Shown here: positions 8,895 through 19,390 of the stretch, in pieces | Numbering within the stretch: position 1 is the first letter of the stretch | How the letters are laid out: each line of letters opens with the position of its first letter | Source: Lumbricus rubellus | Taxonomy: Eukaryota; Annelida; Clitellata; Crassiclitellata; Lumbricidae | Reading direction: 5' to 3' | Assembly: GCA_945859605.1 (NCBI GenBank) | Contig: OX243827.1 | Span: forward strand, 2,343,295 to 2,407,294 | DNA length: 64,000 nucleotides | The notes under the pieces: generated by a model | What the model was told of the DNA's origin: nothing | Databases searched by the model: none | Seen by the model: the letters and a program-made list of their open reading frames with translations, nothing else | Translations under genes and position numbers: made by a program

Positions 8895-11837
8895 ATGAGA
8901 ACCGATACTGGACAGAAACCAATTATGGCAGAAAACATTTGTCAAGTCAGTAATCCTGAAAAAAATTCAACATCCCATATAAAGGAAAAACCATACAAGT
9001 GTCAGTTATGTCAAAAATCATTAATTCGAATTGGTGATCTAAAAAGACATTTGAGAATCCATACAGCGGAGAAACCCTACAAATGTCAGTTATGTCAGAA
9101 ATCATATACTCGAGGTAGTGATCTGAACATACACATGAGAACCCATAATGGAGAGAGACCATACAAATGTCAATTATGTCAGAAGTCATTTTCTCAAGCT
9201 GGTATTCTCAATGCACACATGACAACCCATACTGGTGTTAAACTATACAAATGTCAGTTATGTCAGAAATCATTTGCTCGACGTGGTATGCTCGAAATGC
9301 ACACGAGAACACATACTGGTGAAAAACCATACAAATGTCAGTTATGTCAGAAATCATTTTCTCAAAGTGGTAATCTGAAAATGCACGTGAGAACCCATAA
9401 TGGAGGGAGAATGTACAAATGTCAGTTATGTCAGAAATCATATGCTCAAAATGGTACTCTGAAAATACACATGAGAACCCATACAGGAGAGAATCCATAC
9501 AAATGTCAGTTATGTCAGAAATCATTTGCTAGCAGATTTCGTATGCAAAGGCATATGAGGACACATACCAAGGAGAAGCCAAACAAATGTCACAAATTAT
9601 TTACATATTTCATTTCTTCAAACCATCAAGCAAAAACTGATACTGTGGAGAAGCCATACGCATGTGAAACTGGTGACAAAGGATTCACAGATCTTGAAAC
9701 TCTAAACATATACAGACAATCGCATATGGACAAGGAGCAACACACCTGCAGTAAAGCATACCGCATGGACGATTCTTTAACCAAGCAAACTGGAATAGAG
9801 TCACAGGATCTAGAAATGAGAAGTGAATCATCTGCGGACCCATATGCTCGATTCGTTTCATTAAGTAACATTTGCGTCATGGATAAACCACATGAAATTT
9901 TGTCAAGAAACGTGCATCCTGATTTCAATGAAGAAACAAGTCCTCTTGCAAAAATTACCACAATCCAATCGCCCGGGGATGAAAAATCATACAAGTGTCA
10001 GTTATGTCAAAAATCATTAATTCGAATTAGTGATCTAAAAAGACATTTGAGAATCCATACAGCGGAGAAACCCTACAAATGTCAGTTATGTCAGAAATCA
10101 TATACTCGAGGTAGTGATCTGAAAATACACATGAGAACCCATAATGGAGAGAGACCATACAAATGTCAATTATGTCAGAAGTCATTTTCTCAAGCTGGTG
10201 TTCTCAATGCACACATGACAACCCATACAGGTGTTAAACTATACAAATGTCAGTTATGTCAGAAATCATTTACTCAAGCTGGTCATCTGAATGTACACAT
10301 GAGAACCCATACTGGTGAAAAACAATACAAATGTCAGTTATGTCAGAAATCATTTTCTCAAAGTGGTAATCTGAAAATGCATGTGAGAACTCATAATGGA
10401 GGGAGAATGTACAAATGTCAGTTATGTCAGAAATCATATGCTCAAAATGGTAGTCTGAAAATGCACATGAGAACCCATACTGGAGGGAATCCATACAAAT
10501 GTCAGTTATGTCAGAAATCACTTGCTAGCAGATTTAGTATGAAAAGGCACATGAGGACACATACTGTGGAGAAGCCAAACAAATGTCACAAATTATTTAC
10601 AGATTTCGATTCTTCAAATCATCAAGCAAAAACTCATACTGTGGAGAAGCCATACGCATGTGAAACTGGTGATAAAGGATTCACAGATCTTGGAAACCTA
10701 AAGAAACACGGACGATTACATATGGACAAGGAGCAACACACCTGCAATAAAGCACACCTTGAGGGCGATTCTTTAACCAGACAAACTGGAATACAGTTAC
10801 AGGATACTCGACAGAAACCAATTATGGCAGAAATCGTCAGTAATCTTGAAAAAAATTCAATATCCCATATAAGGGCAAAATCATACAACTGTCAGTTATG
10901 TCAAAAATCATTTATTCGAATTAGTGATCTAAAAAGACATTTGAGAATCCATACAGAGGAGAAACCCTACAAATGTCAGTTATGTCAGAAATCATATACT
11001 CGAGGTAGTGATCTGAAAATACACATGAGAACCCATAATGGAGAGAGACCATACAAATGTCAATTATGTCATAAATCATTTTCTCAAAGTGGTAATCTGA
11101 AAATGCACGTGAGAACCCATAATAGAGGGAGAAGGTACAAATGTCAGTTATGTCAGAAATCATATGCTCAAAATGGTAGTCTGAAAATACACATGAGAAC
11201 CCATACTGGAGAGAATCCATACAAATGTCAGTTATGTCAGAAATCATTTGCTGGCAGATTTTGTATGAAAAGGCATTTGAGGACACATACCAAGGAGAAG
11301 CCAAACAAATGTTACAAATTATTTACATATTTCGATTCTTCAAATCATCAAGCAAAAACTGATACTGTGGAGAAGCCATGCGCATGTGAAACTGGTGACA
11401 AAGGATTCACAGATCTTGGAAACCTAAAGAAACACGGACGATTACATATGGACAAGGAGCAACACACCTGCAATAAAGCACACCTTGAGGGCGATTCTTT
11501 AACCAGACAAACTGGAATACAGTCACAGAATCTAAAATTGAAGAGTGAAACATCTACTGACCTATCTGCTCGATTCATAACATTTAGTAGCACTTGTGTC
11601 TTGGATAAACCAAGTAAAATTTTGACAAGAAACATGCATCCTGATTTTAATGAAGAAACAAATCCTCGTGCAAGAATTACCAAAATCAAATCACTCGAGG
11701 ATGCAAAATCGTTTGTGGAAAAATTCTTTGGTTGTGGTATATGTGGCGAAATGTTTGAAATTGAGAAGGAATTTCTACAACACTGTTCATGCCATCGCTT
11801 TTCTCCACCTCATGACTTGTTTACTGACATGTGCTGA
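8895..11837 (+). CDS. C2H2 zinc-finger protein, about 19 fingers, internally triplicated
   Basis: A 980-residue single-exon frame made of C2H2 fingers of the form [11 protein letters not shown]7-LK-x-HMRTH with TGE(K/R)PYK-type linkers, many altered to NGGRMYK or NGERPYK. Fingers fall into three blocks of 7, 7 and 5, each ending in two degenerate fingers (NKCHKLFTYF, YACETGDKGF) and an acidic linker. The blocks are near-identical in DNA, about 1.0 and 0.87 kb apart. The second block joins the linker of the first at GDEKSYKC; the third begins with a copy of the N-terminal leader (DTRQKPIMAE). The C-terminus holds a separate finger (FGCGICGEMFEIEKEFLQHC, then SPP and LFTDMC). Likely a nuclear DNA-binding protein; target unknown. 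No KRAB, SCAN or BTB domain is visible. The ATG at 8895 follows decayed finger sequence, so an upstream exon cannot be excluded. Confidence 0.85.
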   Translation: MRTDTGQKPIMAENICQVSNPEKNSTSHIKEKPYKCQLCQKSLIRIGDLKRHLRIHTAEKPYKCQLCQKSYTRGSDLNIHMRTHNGERPYKCQLCQKSFSQAGILNAHMTTHTGVKLYKCQLCQKSFARRGMLEMHTRTHTGEKPYKCQLCQKSFSQSGNLKMHVRTHNGGRMYKCQLCQKSYAQNGTLKIHMRTHTGENPYKCQLCQKSFASRFRMQRHMRTHTKEKPNKCHKLFTYFISSNHQAKTDTVEKPYACETGDKGFTDLETLNIYRQSHMDKEQHTCSKAYRMDDSLTKQTGIESQDLEMRSESSADPYARFVSLSNICVMDKPHEILSRNVHPDFNEETSPLAKITTIQSPGDEKSYKCQLCQKSLIRISDLKRHLRIHTAEKPYKCQLCQKSYTRGSDLKIHMRTHNGERPYKCQLCQKSFSQAGVLNAHMTTHTGVKLYKCQLCQKSFTQAGHLNVHMRTHTGEKQYKCQLCQKSFSQSGNLKMHVRTHNGGRMYKCQLCQKSYAQNGSLKMHMRTHTGGNPYKCQLCQKSLASRFSMKRHMRTHTVEKPNKCHKLFTDFDSSNHQAKTHTVEKPYACETGDKGFTDLGNLKKHGRLHMDKEQHTCNKAHLEGDSLTRQTGIQLQDTRQKPIMAEIVSNLEKNSISHIRAKSYNCQLCQKSFIRISDLKRHLRIHTEEKPYKCQLCQKSYTRGSDLKIHMRTHNGERPYKCQLCHKSFSQSGNLKMHVRTHNRGRRYKCQLCQKSYAQNGSLKIHMRTHTGENPYKCQLCQKSFAGRFCMKRHLRTHTKEKPNKCYKLFTYFDSSNHQAKTDTVEKPCACETGDKGFTDLGNLKKHGRLHMDKEQHTCNKAHLEGDSLTRQTGIQSQNLKLKSETSTDLSARFITFSSTCVLDKPSKILTRNMHPDFNEETNPRARITKIKSLEDAKSFVEKFFGCGICGEMFEIEKEFLQHCSCHRFSPPHDLFTDMC

Positions 11838-12345
11838 TTCTTTTACAAATCCCAATGCATGTAGTTAGAGAGTGAGGCAAGTTTGTCAGAGGATTCGCAA
11901 GATATTTCTCAAATATTTTATGTTATTACCATGTACAGGAGAAATAATATTATGTGAAGTTTGTCAGAGGATTCGCAAGATATTTATCAAAATTTTTTTC
12001 TTGCCATCACTAATATCCACCTTCCTATGCATCACGTCTCATTTGAATTTCAGGAGCCTAGTTCTGTCTTATTTCTTTTGCCTCATAATATTCTCACTTC
12101 TAAAGTACCACTTGACAGTCAAACACAGGGAACCAGCCAATTCGCGAGCGCTACGTCTATAGTCAGAAGGGCTTTCCAGAGCACTAGTCCAAAGGAGGTG
12201 GGAATTCGATTGGTGCCTACCAAACAGAGATAACTGGGTTATTCTTAAGATTTGTGTTGTTTAAGCTGAGAAATAGAAGGTGGAATATTTGTCGAGATGG
12301 GACTTGTGTAATTGTTAAAGAGGATTTCAAATTCAATTTCATATA
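11838..12345 (+). other. 3' flank with decayed copies of the C-terminal finger module
   Basis: At 11876-11915 and 11935-11995 the DNA repeats a phrase reading GEIILCEVCQRIRK. It resembles the CGICGEMLEIEKEF part of the gene's last finger and is preceded by TGTACAG, a possible splice acceptor. The same phrase lies after the zinc-finger genes at 25455, 38905 and 63292. It may be a relic or an alternative last exon. The rest shows nothing recognisable. Confidence 0.45.
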
Positions 12346-12650
12346 GCGACAACTGGTCTACAGACAACTGGTCTACAGACAACTGGTCTACAGACGACTG
12401 GTCCAGCGTTTGAGAAATGGAAGCTCAATGAAAAATTTTCTAAGGTGATATGGAGGCTGGATTGATGAAAAAATGCAAGAAACCTGGAAGATGAATGAAG
12501 GTTTTTTACAGGTGAAATGGAAGCTGGATTCACGAAAATAACGCACGAGAAATAGAAGCTGGATGAAGGTTAACCATTTGTTGATGGACCAATATTTTGT
12601 GGACGAATTGTCGTTGGACCAGTTGTCCGTGGACGAGTTGTCGTGGAACC
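12346..12650. mobile_element. foldback element of the 15-bp microrepeat family, left-truncated
   Basis: Four left microrepeats (GACAACTGGTCTACA) start without the usual GGTNYCAC tip. The right end is complete (GAGTTGTCGTGGAACC at 12650). The interior has GAAGCTGGAT units. No target duplication. Confidence 0.65.
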
Positions 12651-12729
12651 CCTCGGACCGGTGCCGGTAATTTGGACCGTCGTCTGTTTGGGAGCCGTAA
12701 TAAAGTGACAGGATATACTGTACTTACTT

Positions 12730-13235
12730 GGTTGTAGGACAACCAACCCCCCCTGTACAAACCCCCCTTCAGACAAAACTCCTCCCAGGACAATTCCCCT
12801 CTTGGTAGGACTTAACCCCCTGGTAGAATATATTGAGCATAAGTTGTACTATAAAACGGCGGTCCTAAGTATGCAAGTTGAATCGATGAAAAGAATTCTC
12901 GCTAAATAGAAGCCGGATTAATACAAATAAATTTACTTAAATGGAAGCTGGATTGATAAATATGCCCTTTCTTAAACGGAAGCTGGATTGCTGACAACGA
13001 TTCATACTGTCCTAGATTACACCAACAGATATTAGCTTCATATCGGAGTGACTGATGAATGACACTAACAAGTTATAAGTTCGCGCCTGAATGACAGTGA
13101 CAGGTGTTTACTGATTACCCGTATGACACTAATTAGTTGACACAGCATGGGGAACTGGATAATTAGCCTAAGTTTACGCAACTTATAGACCTACATGCAG
13201 TTTGCGCAGCAAAGGGGGAAAGACTCGCGCGATTT
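12730..13235. mobile_element. CCCC-rich terminus element, truncated copy
   Basis: The left part has short repeats of the type GGACAA-x-CCCCC. Then come GAATATATTGAGCATAAGTT, an AAACGGCGGTCCTAAGTATG block, GAAGCTGGAT units, and a unique segment (GCTGTCCTAGATTACACCAACAG type) ending near CAGCAAAGGGGGAAAG. All are shared in order with the fuller copy at 58173-58906. The right end is missing. Confidence 0.6.
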
Positions 13236-13920
13236 GACGCGATTATAGGCCCTATTTCTGTTTAGACGCTAAGACGTGTTATAAATTGTAGCAATAACAC
13301 TAATAATTATCGTGATAATAATATAAAATGAAATAATAATGGAGTTGCGCTGATAAAAAATAAATGTTTTAATATTATTTGATGACACAACAATTGCTGC
13401 TTATTTGGAAGCTGGATTGATACAAACCGAAACCGTTGCGGCCAATGTAAAATTCGGATTGATGAAAATTAATGCTTCGAGAAAATAATTTAGAACACAT
13501 AAGCAGCAGAATACCATTCCTTATATGGATTTTATTCTTACAATTGATTTGATTCTTTCTGCCTTCGGCCAAAATACTCATTAGGTGTTAGGCCTATCTC
13601 GATGACAAAAATTATTGCCGGTTATCTGCTAGAACTGTTAGTTAGTTGAGAATTGTGCAGGCCTATTCTGTGCTCTGCGCTCTTGTGAATTGTTTCATAT
13701 GCATAATTGTACACACCAACCGGATTTTTTCAATAAATGAAAGGAAAAATTATTACAGGCGAAAGTATTTAAATATAATAATCGATAGATGACGCCTAAA
13801 CATTTACGACACATTTAAGAGTTATCTAAACTATTCGTAATCTTTTTCCATTCTATCTTCTTCCTTCCTCGTGATCACACTTTGGTCGGTTGTTACAAAC
13901 TGCGCTGTTTTTATCTTTTA
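13236..13920. other. upstream region of the HTH gene, no gene seen
   Basis: AT-rich sequence with scattered GGAAGCTGGATTGAT units (about 13400). The last 100 bp are pyrimidine-rich (TTTTTCCATTCTATCTTCTTCC). No promoter element is clear. Confidence 0.45.
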
Positions 13921-15186
13921 ATGTTCGTCATGGCTAAAACGAAATGGAAGCGAAGTTCGTATGATCCCGCATTTAAGTTAAGAGTAATTGCCTATGCGGA
14001 GAAAATTAATAATTATCGAGCGACTGCACGACATTTCGGAATTCAGGAGAAGTCCGTCAGAGAGTGGCGAGAACATAAAGAAGTTATTGAAGAAATCCCG
14101 AAGAAAAAGAAAACACTTAGAGGTGGAAAGCCATCAAACCCAAAAATGGAAAAATTACTGGCAGACTGGATTATCAAATCTCAGCAAAATGGAATAAATG
14201 TGACTAGACGCGAGATCCGCTCACGTGCTGTCGTACTGTTGAAAGAGTCGGCAGCTGCGAAAGAACATTCTGGCAAGACTATCGGTGCATGTAAAACCTG
14301 GTGTGCGAAGTTTTTGTTAAGACACGGTCTGAAATTAGAAGTTATTCGAAAACAGCCTGAAACAAAGGAAGAGAAATTCGATTGTAAATCTGAAATCCAG
14401 GACCGTTCAAAGATGAACTGCAAAACTGTAATGAAACGACGTTCATTTGATATTGCATTTAAGTTACAAGTAGTTAACCATGCTGAGGCTACTAATAACA
14501 ATTATGCGACTGGACGACATTTTGGAATTCCGGAGTGTTCCGTCAGAGAATGGCGCAAACAGAAAAAAGCTCTTGAAAAAATGCCTGAAACTAAGAAAGC
14601 ACGTCGTGGTCTAAGGCCATCAAACCCAGAGTTGGAAAAAGTACTAGCAGACTGGATTATCAAATCTCAAGAAAATGGAATAAATGTAACTAGAGACGAG
14701 ATTCGCTTTCATGCGAATATACTTTTCAATAAGTTGACATCTACTTCAGATAGAACTGCAAGTACAGAAAGTGCAACATATAGCTGGTGCACGAGCTTTT
14801 TAATAAGACACGGTCTCAAATGTAAACGAAAGAAACGTCTACAAAAGCTACATACGACTCTAGAAGAAAAATTTGACTTGAAGGCGCACAATTGTGATCT
14901 TTCACAAATCAACGAAATGTGTGAAACTCTAATGACACTTTTGGAAAATCGTTCAGTTGATGCAGATTATCCCGGCATTGCAGATTTGCTCGAGACAGCT
15001 CGGGTCAAACAAGAACTCTCTACGGATGAGTTAAATTTCACGGATGATGCAGACCTCTCTTTTGTAGCAAGACCTTATGGATGTGCCATTTGTAACGAAA
15101 TGTTTGAATTGGACGAAGAGTTTCAAAATCACTGCTGCAACCATGGGCTTACTCCACCTCATAAAATCTTTGCCAACATGGTCTGA
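13921..15186 (+). CDS. domesticated transposase-type HTH protein with C-terminal finger
   Basis: The first in-frame ATG is at 13921 (another at 13930). The protein of about 421 residues has two tandem modules. Each pairs a Psq/Brinker-type helix-turn-helix (SYDPAFKLRVIAYAE... ARHFGIQEKSVREWRE; second copy SFDIAFKLQVVNHAE... GRHFGIPECSVREWRK) with a CENP-B/Tc5-type HTH (NPKMEKLLADWI... NVTRREI; second NPELEKVLADWI... NVTRDEI) ending in RHGLK. Such pairs are the DNA-binding part of pogo/Tc5-like transposases and of proteins derived from them. No DDE catalytic domain follows. Instead an acidic linker leads to YGCAICNEMFELDEEF-x2-HCCNH-x3-PPHKIF, the same C-terminal module found in the neighbouring zinc-finger genes. 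Likely a nuclear DNA-binding protein from a captured transposase, probably by domain duplication. Intact, so perhaps functional. Confidence 0.8.
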   Translation: MFVMAKTKWKRSSYDPAFKLRVIAYAEKINNYRATARHFGIQEKSVREWREHKEVIEEIPKKKKTLRGGKPSNPKMEKLLADWIIKSQQNGINVTRREIRSRAVVLLKESAAAKEHSGKTIGACKTWCAKFLLRHGLKLEVIRKQPETKEEKFDCKSEIQDRSKMNCKTVMKRRSFDIAFKLQVVNHAEATNNNYATGRHFGIPECSVREWRKQKKALEKMPETKKARRGLRPSNPELEKVLADWIIKSQENGINVTRDEIRFHANILFNKLTSTSDRTASTESATYSWCTSFLIRHGLKCKRKKRLQKLHTTLEEKFDLKAHNCDLSQINEMCETLMTLLENRSVDADYPGIADLLETARVKQELSTDELNFTDDADLSFVARPYGCAICNEMFELDEEFQNHCCNHGLTPPHKIFANMV

Positions 15187-15589
15187 GATGTGTTTTCACC
15201 TTAGGTGACAATAAGACAGTTTACAACACAATGTACAGTCATTGCATCATGTTTCAGTTTAGTTGTTGACACTTTAAGCTCAATCGACGTGATTCTAAAA
15301 CATGCAAAAATCTTACAATGACATAAGATGTCAAAATGTTATCTCATTCTGCCAGAGTGTGTTAAACGAAAAGACCATGCAAACAAATTAAAATATTTGA
15401 AGCAGATTAAAAATCAATGTCCAGACAGTTTGTTCATATTATAAAATTGTTTTTGTTGTTGACATTGGGAGAAATTATAAGACTGATGGAGGACAGGAGG
15501 CGTTGGAGAAACATTGTACATGATGCGGCCGACCCTCGGATCGAGGATGGCTCAGCTGGTGCTGAACAGAATTGATCAATATACGTGTA
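15187..15589 (+). other. 3' flank of the HTH gene
   Basis: AT-rich sequence without a frame. GTTGACATTGGGAGAAATTA at about 15457 and a GGAGGACAGGAGGCGTTGG stretch are the only distinctive passages. No clear AATAAA. Confidence 0.35.
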
Positions 15590-15790
15590 CATTGGATAAA
15601 TATTGAATTGTATATATAGATTTATATAGCGCCTTTTGCAGAATGACTTTATTAAATAACAAATTTATGCCTTCACAGAAAGAGAACTGATGCAAAACAT
15701 CAGCCATGAACCCTTGGTGAAGGAGGAAGGTCATTCCAAATGAAGGGCCAGCAATAGCAAACACCTGATGTTGGGCAAAAGGATAGGATA
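15590..15790 (-). mobile_element. short CR1/L2-like LINE 3' fragment
   Basis: On the minus strand FAIAGPSFGMTFL and a following LHQFSF...FNKVILQKAL passage resemble the frame-shifted C-terminal end of CR1/L2 reverse transcriptases (AGP-x-WN-x-LP ... F-x3-LK-x2-LF). The 3' end carries TATATAGCGCC, as does the LINE at 3370. Heavily decayed. Confidence 0.5.
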
Positions 15791-16773
15791 TGAAATTACT
15801 TAAATAATACTTTTTAACATGTGTCTCGGTTCACCATAGCATTTACAATGAAATTTTTTATCTTCAACCTGGCGCTATTTGCTGCCCATAGCAAATTATA
15901 GTGGGAAGAGTTGATGCAGACATTATACATGCATAATTTATTCGTTGCAGGAGATACAACTGAAAAGAAATTAATTTAGGCATTGGTGCCTTCATTTGAA
16001 ATATGGAACAATGCATTTGTTTATCACATTAATTTTTGTAACCAATGTTTTATTTCTTTTCATTTCTATGGCATTTTTGTAAGTTAATGACTATCATCAC
16101 ATTTAGGCATGTATGTACAAAGACAACACAGTTTTAAGAATCTGTCGCAGAAAGATTGGATTGCCTGCTCATAGTCGTACTAACTACATACATAATTTTC
16201 AGTGTTATATTGCTCCCATTGACCTCCACTATGTGACCCAATCAAAGGTCTGACCAAGTAATGTACTTGATTAAATTCCAGAGCACCAATGCTTCACACA
16301 CACAAGGCTGGTACATCAAAACCAATCCATATTCACCTGAACATCCAAAATATCAACCCAATTAGAGTAAAGATGGATAAAGATAAGGTATAGTAAATGC
16401 AAGCAGTGGATACAGTGCCTGGCTTTTAAAGTTCTAAACAACTTGAAAACTTTACTCTGCTGTAATAATAAGCGTAATCTATATGCCACATAGTGGCACG
16501 TACGTATATGCAGTAGTTCGAGTGAAGATTCTCTCTGGATGTCCTAAATTTACTGAGTCTGCCAGAATTGTTGAAAAAATGTTGTGTTTCCGGTAAGTGC
16601 GTAACAGAGCTAAAATAAATTGGGTAGGTAGGTCGAAAAATATTTTTATTTTGGAAAATATTTTTATGCAGTGACTAATACTGACCATCCGAAAAAGTAT
16701 ACCCCACTAGTCTTTTTTGCACGTTGCAACAAAGTACGTGTTCTAAGCAAGTATAAACTGCATAACATAACAT
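15791..16773. other. no gene seen
   Basis: About 1 kb of low-complexity, AT-rich sequence without a significant frame, RNA gene or repeat boundary that I can recognise. Confidence 0.5.
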
Positions 16774-17203
16774 GGTGTCACGACAACTCGTCCAACGACA
16801 ACTGGTCCATCGACAACTCGTGCACTGAAATAGAAGCCGGATTAACGAGAAAGCGCTAGAGAAATGGAAGCTGGATGAAAGTTCTTTATTTACGAAATGG
16901 GAGCTGGGTTTATGAAAAAAGTCTAATGGTTTTCTTGCTTAAATAGAAGCCGAATTGACGATTTTCATCATGTGTCTCAACATGCATCCAGTTTCTATTT
17001 CAGATAGAAAAAAAATTGATCCATCTTCCATAAATTTCCTAAGCGGTTTTTCATCAATCCAGCTTCTATTTCACCTGTAAAAACCTTCCTGCTTCCATTT
17101 CTCAAGCGTTTTCTCATTAATCCGGCTTCTATTTCGGTGGACGAGTTGTCGGTGGACGAGTTGTCGTTGGACCAGTTGTCGGTGGACCAGTTGTCGTGGA
17201 GCC
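16774..17203. mobile_element. foldback element, near-perfect 9-bp TSD
   Basis: Left end GGTGTCACGACAACTCG, right end GTTGTCGTGGAGCC. Flanks are ACATAACAT (16765-16773) and ACATAACAA (17204-17212), eight of nine identical. 15-bp microrepeats at both ends and GAAGCTGGAT units in opposite orientations inside. Confidence 0.8.
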
Positions 17204-17212
17204 ACATAACAA

Positions 17213-17722
17213 ACATACATACATACATAGCCTAACATACATACATAACATCTATATTAATAAAGAGAAGATTCTCTGTGTGTATGTTTGACCGGAATCC
17301 ATTTCAACAGTTTTTGACCATTTCACTCCAAACCTTCGCTAATCTGTCCGTCTCGGCGTCGGAAACCCAGTGGAGGGGTTAGCGATTCTCTACCCCATGG
17401 GGGCCAGGGTGGGGGGGAGAAACCCCCATTTTTCACTAGAACGCAGCTAATACAAACTTTGTACCCAGACAGAGGGCCCTCAGAGCCACACGGTGGAGGG
17501 GTTGGCTAATCTCTACCACCATGGGGGGGCCAGAGTGGAGTGGGGCGAAAATTCTAAGACGGCAATTTATTAAACACATTTTTAAACGCTTGCATGACCA
17601 TTATATAAATGGTGAAAGCAACTTATGTAGATTTACGCGTACCAGTGGAGGTCGGAGTTAGCGGTGGAGTGTTGTGGGGGTGGGTGAGGCTTGCAAATGA
17701 AAGGCTGAGAGCCTGAGACGGT
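17213..17722. repeat. G-rich low-complexity region with imperfect repeats
   Basis: After CATACATA microsatellite sequence, the phrase GTGGAGGGGTTAGC...TCTCTACC...CATGGGGG...CCAG occurs at about 17370 and 17490 and, degraded, at 17645. No reading frame. TCTATATTAATAAAGAGAAG at 17250 followed by a small hairpin looks like the start of a mobile element, but no far end was found. Confidence 0.45.
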
Positions 17723-17731
17723 CTTTTGGAG

Positions 17732-17984
17732 GGTTCCACGACAATTGGTCCAACGACAACTCGTCCAACGACAACTCGTCCACGGACAACTGGTCCACCG
17801 ACAACTCGTCCACCGAAATAGAAGCCGGATTAATGAGAAAACGCTTGAGAAATGGAAGCTGGATGAAGGTTTTTACAGGTGAAATAGAAGCTGGATTGAT
17901 GAAAAACCGCTCAAGAAATGGAAGATGGATCAGGTTTTTTGGTGTCGTTGGACGAGTTGTCTATGGACGAGTTGTCGTGACACT
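17732..17984. mobile_element. short foldback element with perfect 9-bp TSD
   Basis: Left end GGTTCCACGACAATTGG, right end GTTGTCGTGACACT. CTTTTGGAG at 17723-17731 and 17985-17993 is a perfect 9-bp duplication. At 253 bp it is the smallest clean copy: five left microrepeats, a few GAAGCTGGAT units, two right microrepeats. Confidence 0.85.
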
Positions 17985-17985
17985 C

Positions 17986-19390
17986 TTTTGGAGGGTAGCA
18001 CGTAGGCCTAATTATCCATTATCCATGCTGTTCTGCTCCTCATGCCACCATAATTACCCTAAATCCCTTTATAGGTTTTATTTCTTTACTCCTTAGAACT
18101 TTATGTTCAATATAAGACCGAAAATTACTAAAAACCATACATGTGACAACATGTCATATTTTTTTGTGCTTTTTAATCTAATGTAATGTAATAAATGTTT
18201 CAATGAGAAAACGCTTGAGAAATTGAAGCTGGATGAAGGTTTTTACAGGTGAAATAGAAGCTGGATTGATGAAAAACCGCTTAAGAAATGGAAGATGGAT
18301 CAAGTTTTTTTTGTATCTGAAATAGAAGCTGGATGCATGTTGAGACACATGATGAAAATCGTCAATTCAGCTTCTATTTAGGCAAGAAAACCATTAGACT
18401 TTTTTTCATAAACCCAGCTCCTATTTCGTAAATAAAGAACTTTCATCCAGCTTCCATTTCTCAAGCGCTCTCTCGTTAATCCGGTTTCTATTTCGGTGGA
18501 CGAGTTGTCGGTGGACCAGTTGTCCGTGGACGAGTTGTCGTTGGACGAGTTGTTTATGGACGAGTTGTCGTGACACCCTTTTGGAGGGTAGCACGTAGGC
18601 CTAATGATCCATTATCCATGCTGTTCTGCTCCTCATGCCACCATAATTACCCTAAATCCCTTTATAGGTTTTATTACTTTACTCCTTAGAACTTTATGTT
18701 CAATATAAGACCGAAAATTACTAAAAACGATACATGTGACAACATGTCATATTTTTTGTGCTTTTTAATCTAATGTAATGTAATACAAGTTTCAATGAGA
18801 AAACGCTTCAGAAATGGAAGCTGGATGAAGGTTTTTACAGGTGAAATAGAAGCTGGATTGATGAAAAACCGCTTAAGAAATGGAAGATGGATCAAGTTTT
18901 TTTGGTATCTGAAATAGAAGCTGGATGCATGTTGAGACACATGATGGAAATCGTCAATTCAGCTTCTATTTAGGCAAGAAAACCATTAGACTTTTTTTCA
19001 TAAACCCAGCTCCTATTTCGTAAATAAAGAACTTTCATCCAGCTTCCATTTCTCAAGCGCTCTCTCGTTAATCCGGTTTCTATTTCGGTGGACGAGTTGT
19101 CGGTGGACCAGTTGTCCGTGGACGAGTTGTCGTTGGACGAGTTGTCTATGGACGAGTTGTCGTGACACCCTTTTGGAGGGTAGCACGTAGGCCTAATGAT
19201 CCATTATCCATGCTGTTCTGCTCCTCATGCCACCATAATTACCCTAAATCTCTTTATAGGTTTTATTTCTTTACTCCTTAGAACTTTATGTTCAATATAA
19301 GACCGAAAATTACTAAAAACCATACATGTGACAACATGTCATATTTTTTTGTGCTTTTTAATCTAATGTAATGTAATAAAAGTTTCAAGC
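17986..19390 (+). repeat. 592-bp tandem duplication, 2.4 copies
   Basis: Units start with TTTTGGAGGGTAGCACGTAG at 17986, 18579 and 19171 (593 and 592 bp apart). The last copy stops near 19390. Each unit joins about 210 bp of host sequence (TAGGCCTAATNATCCATTAT to TAATGTAATGTAATA) to about 380 bp of foldback-element interior plus right terminus. Units differ at few positions, so the duplication is recent. It begins at the target duplication of the element at 17732-17984. Confidence 0.85.

Noticed and set aside
9238..9525. Minus-strand frames reading [10 protein letters not shown]... opposite the zinc-finger arrays
   Set aside because: They are mirror frames of the repeated finger codons, recur wherever fingers occur, and have no independent features.
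17249..17722. Helitron start (TCTATATTAATAAAG with a hairpin)
   Set aside because: No CTRR end with a 3' hairpin and no Rep/helicase remnant found; kept only as a low-complexity region.
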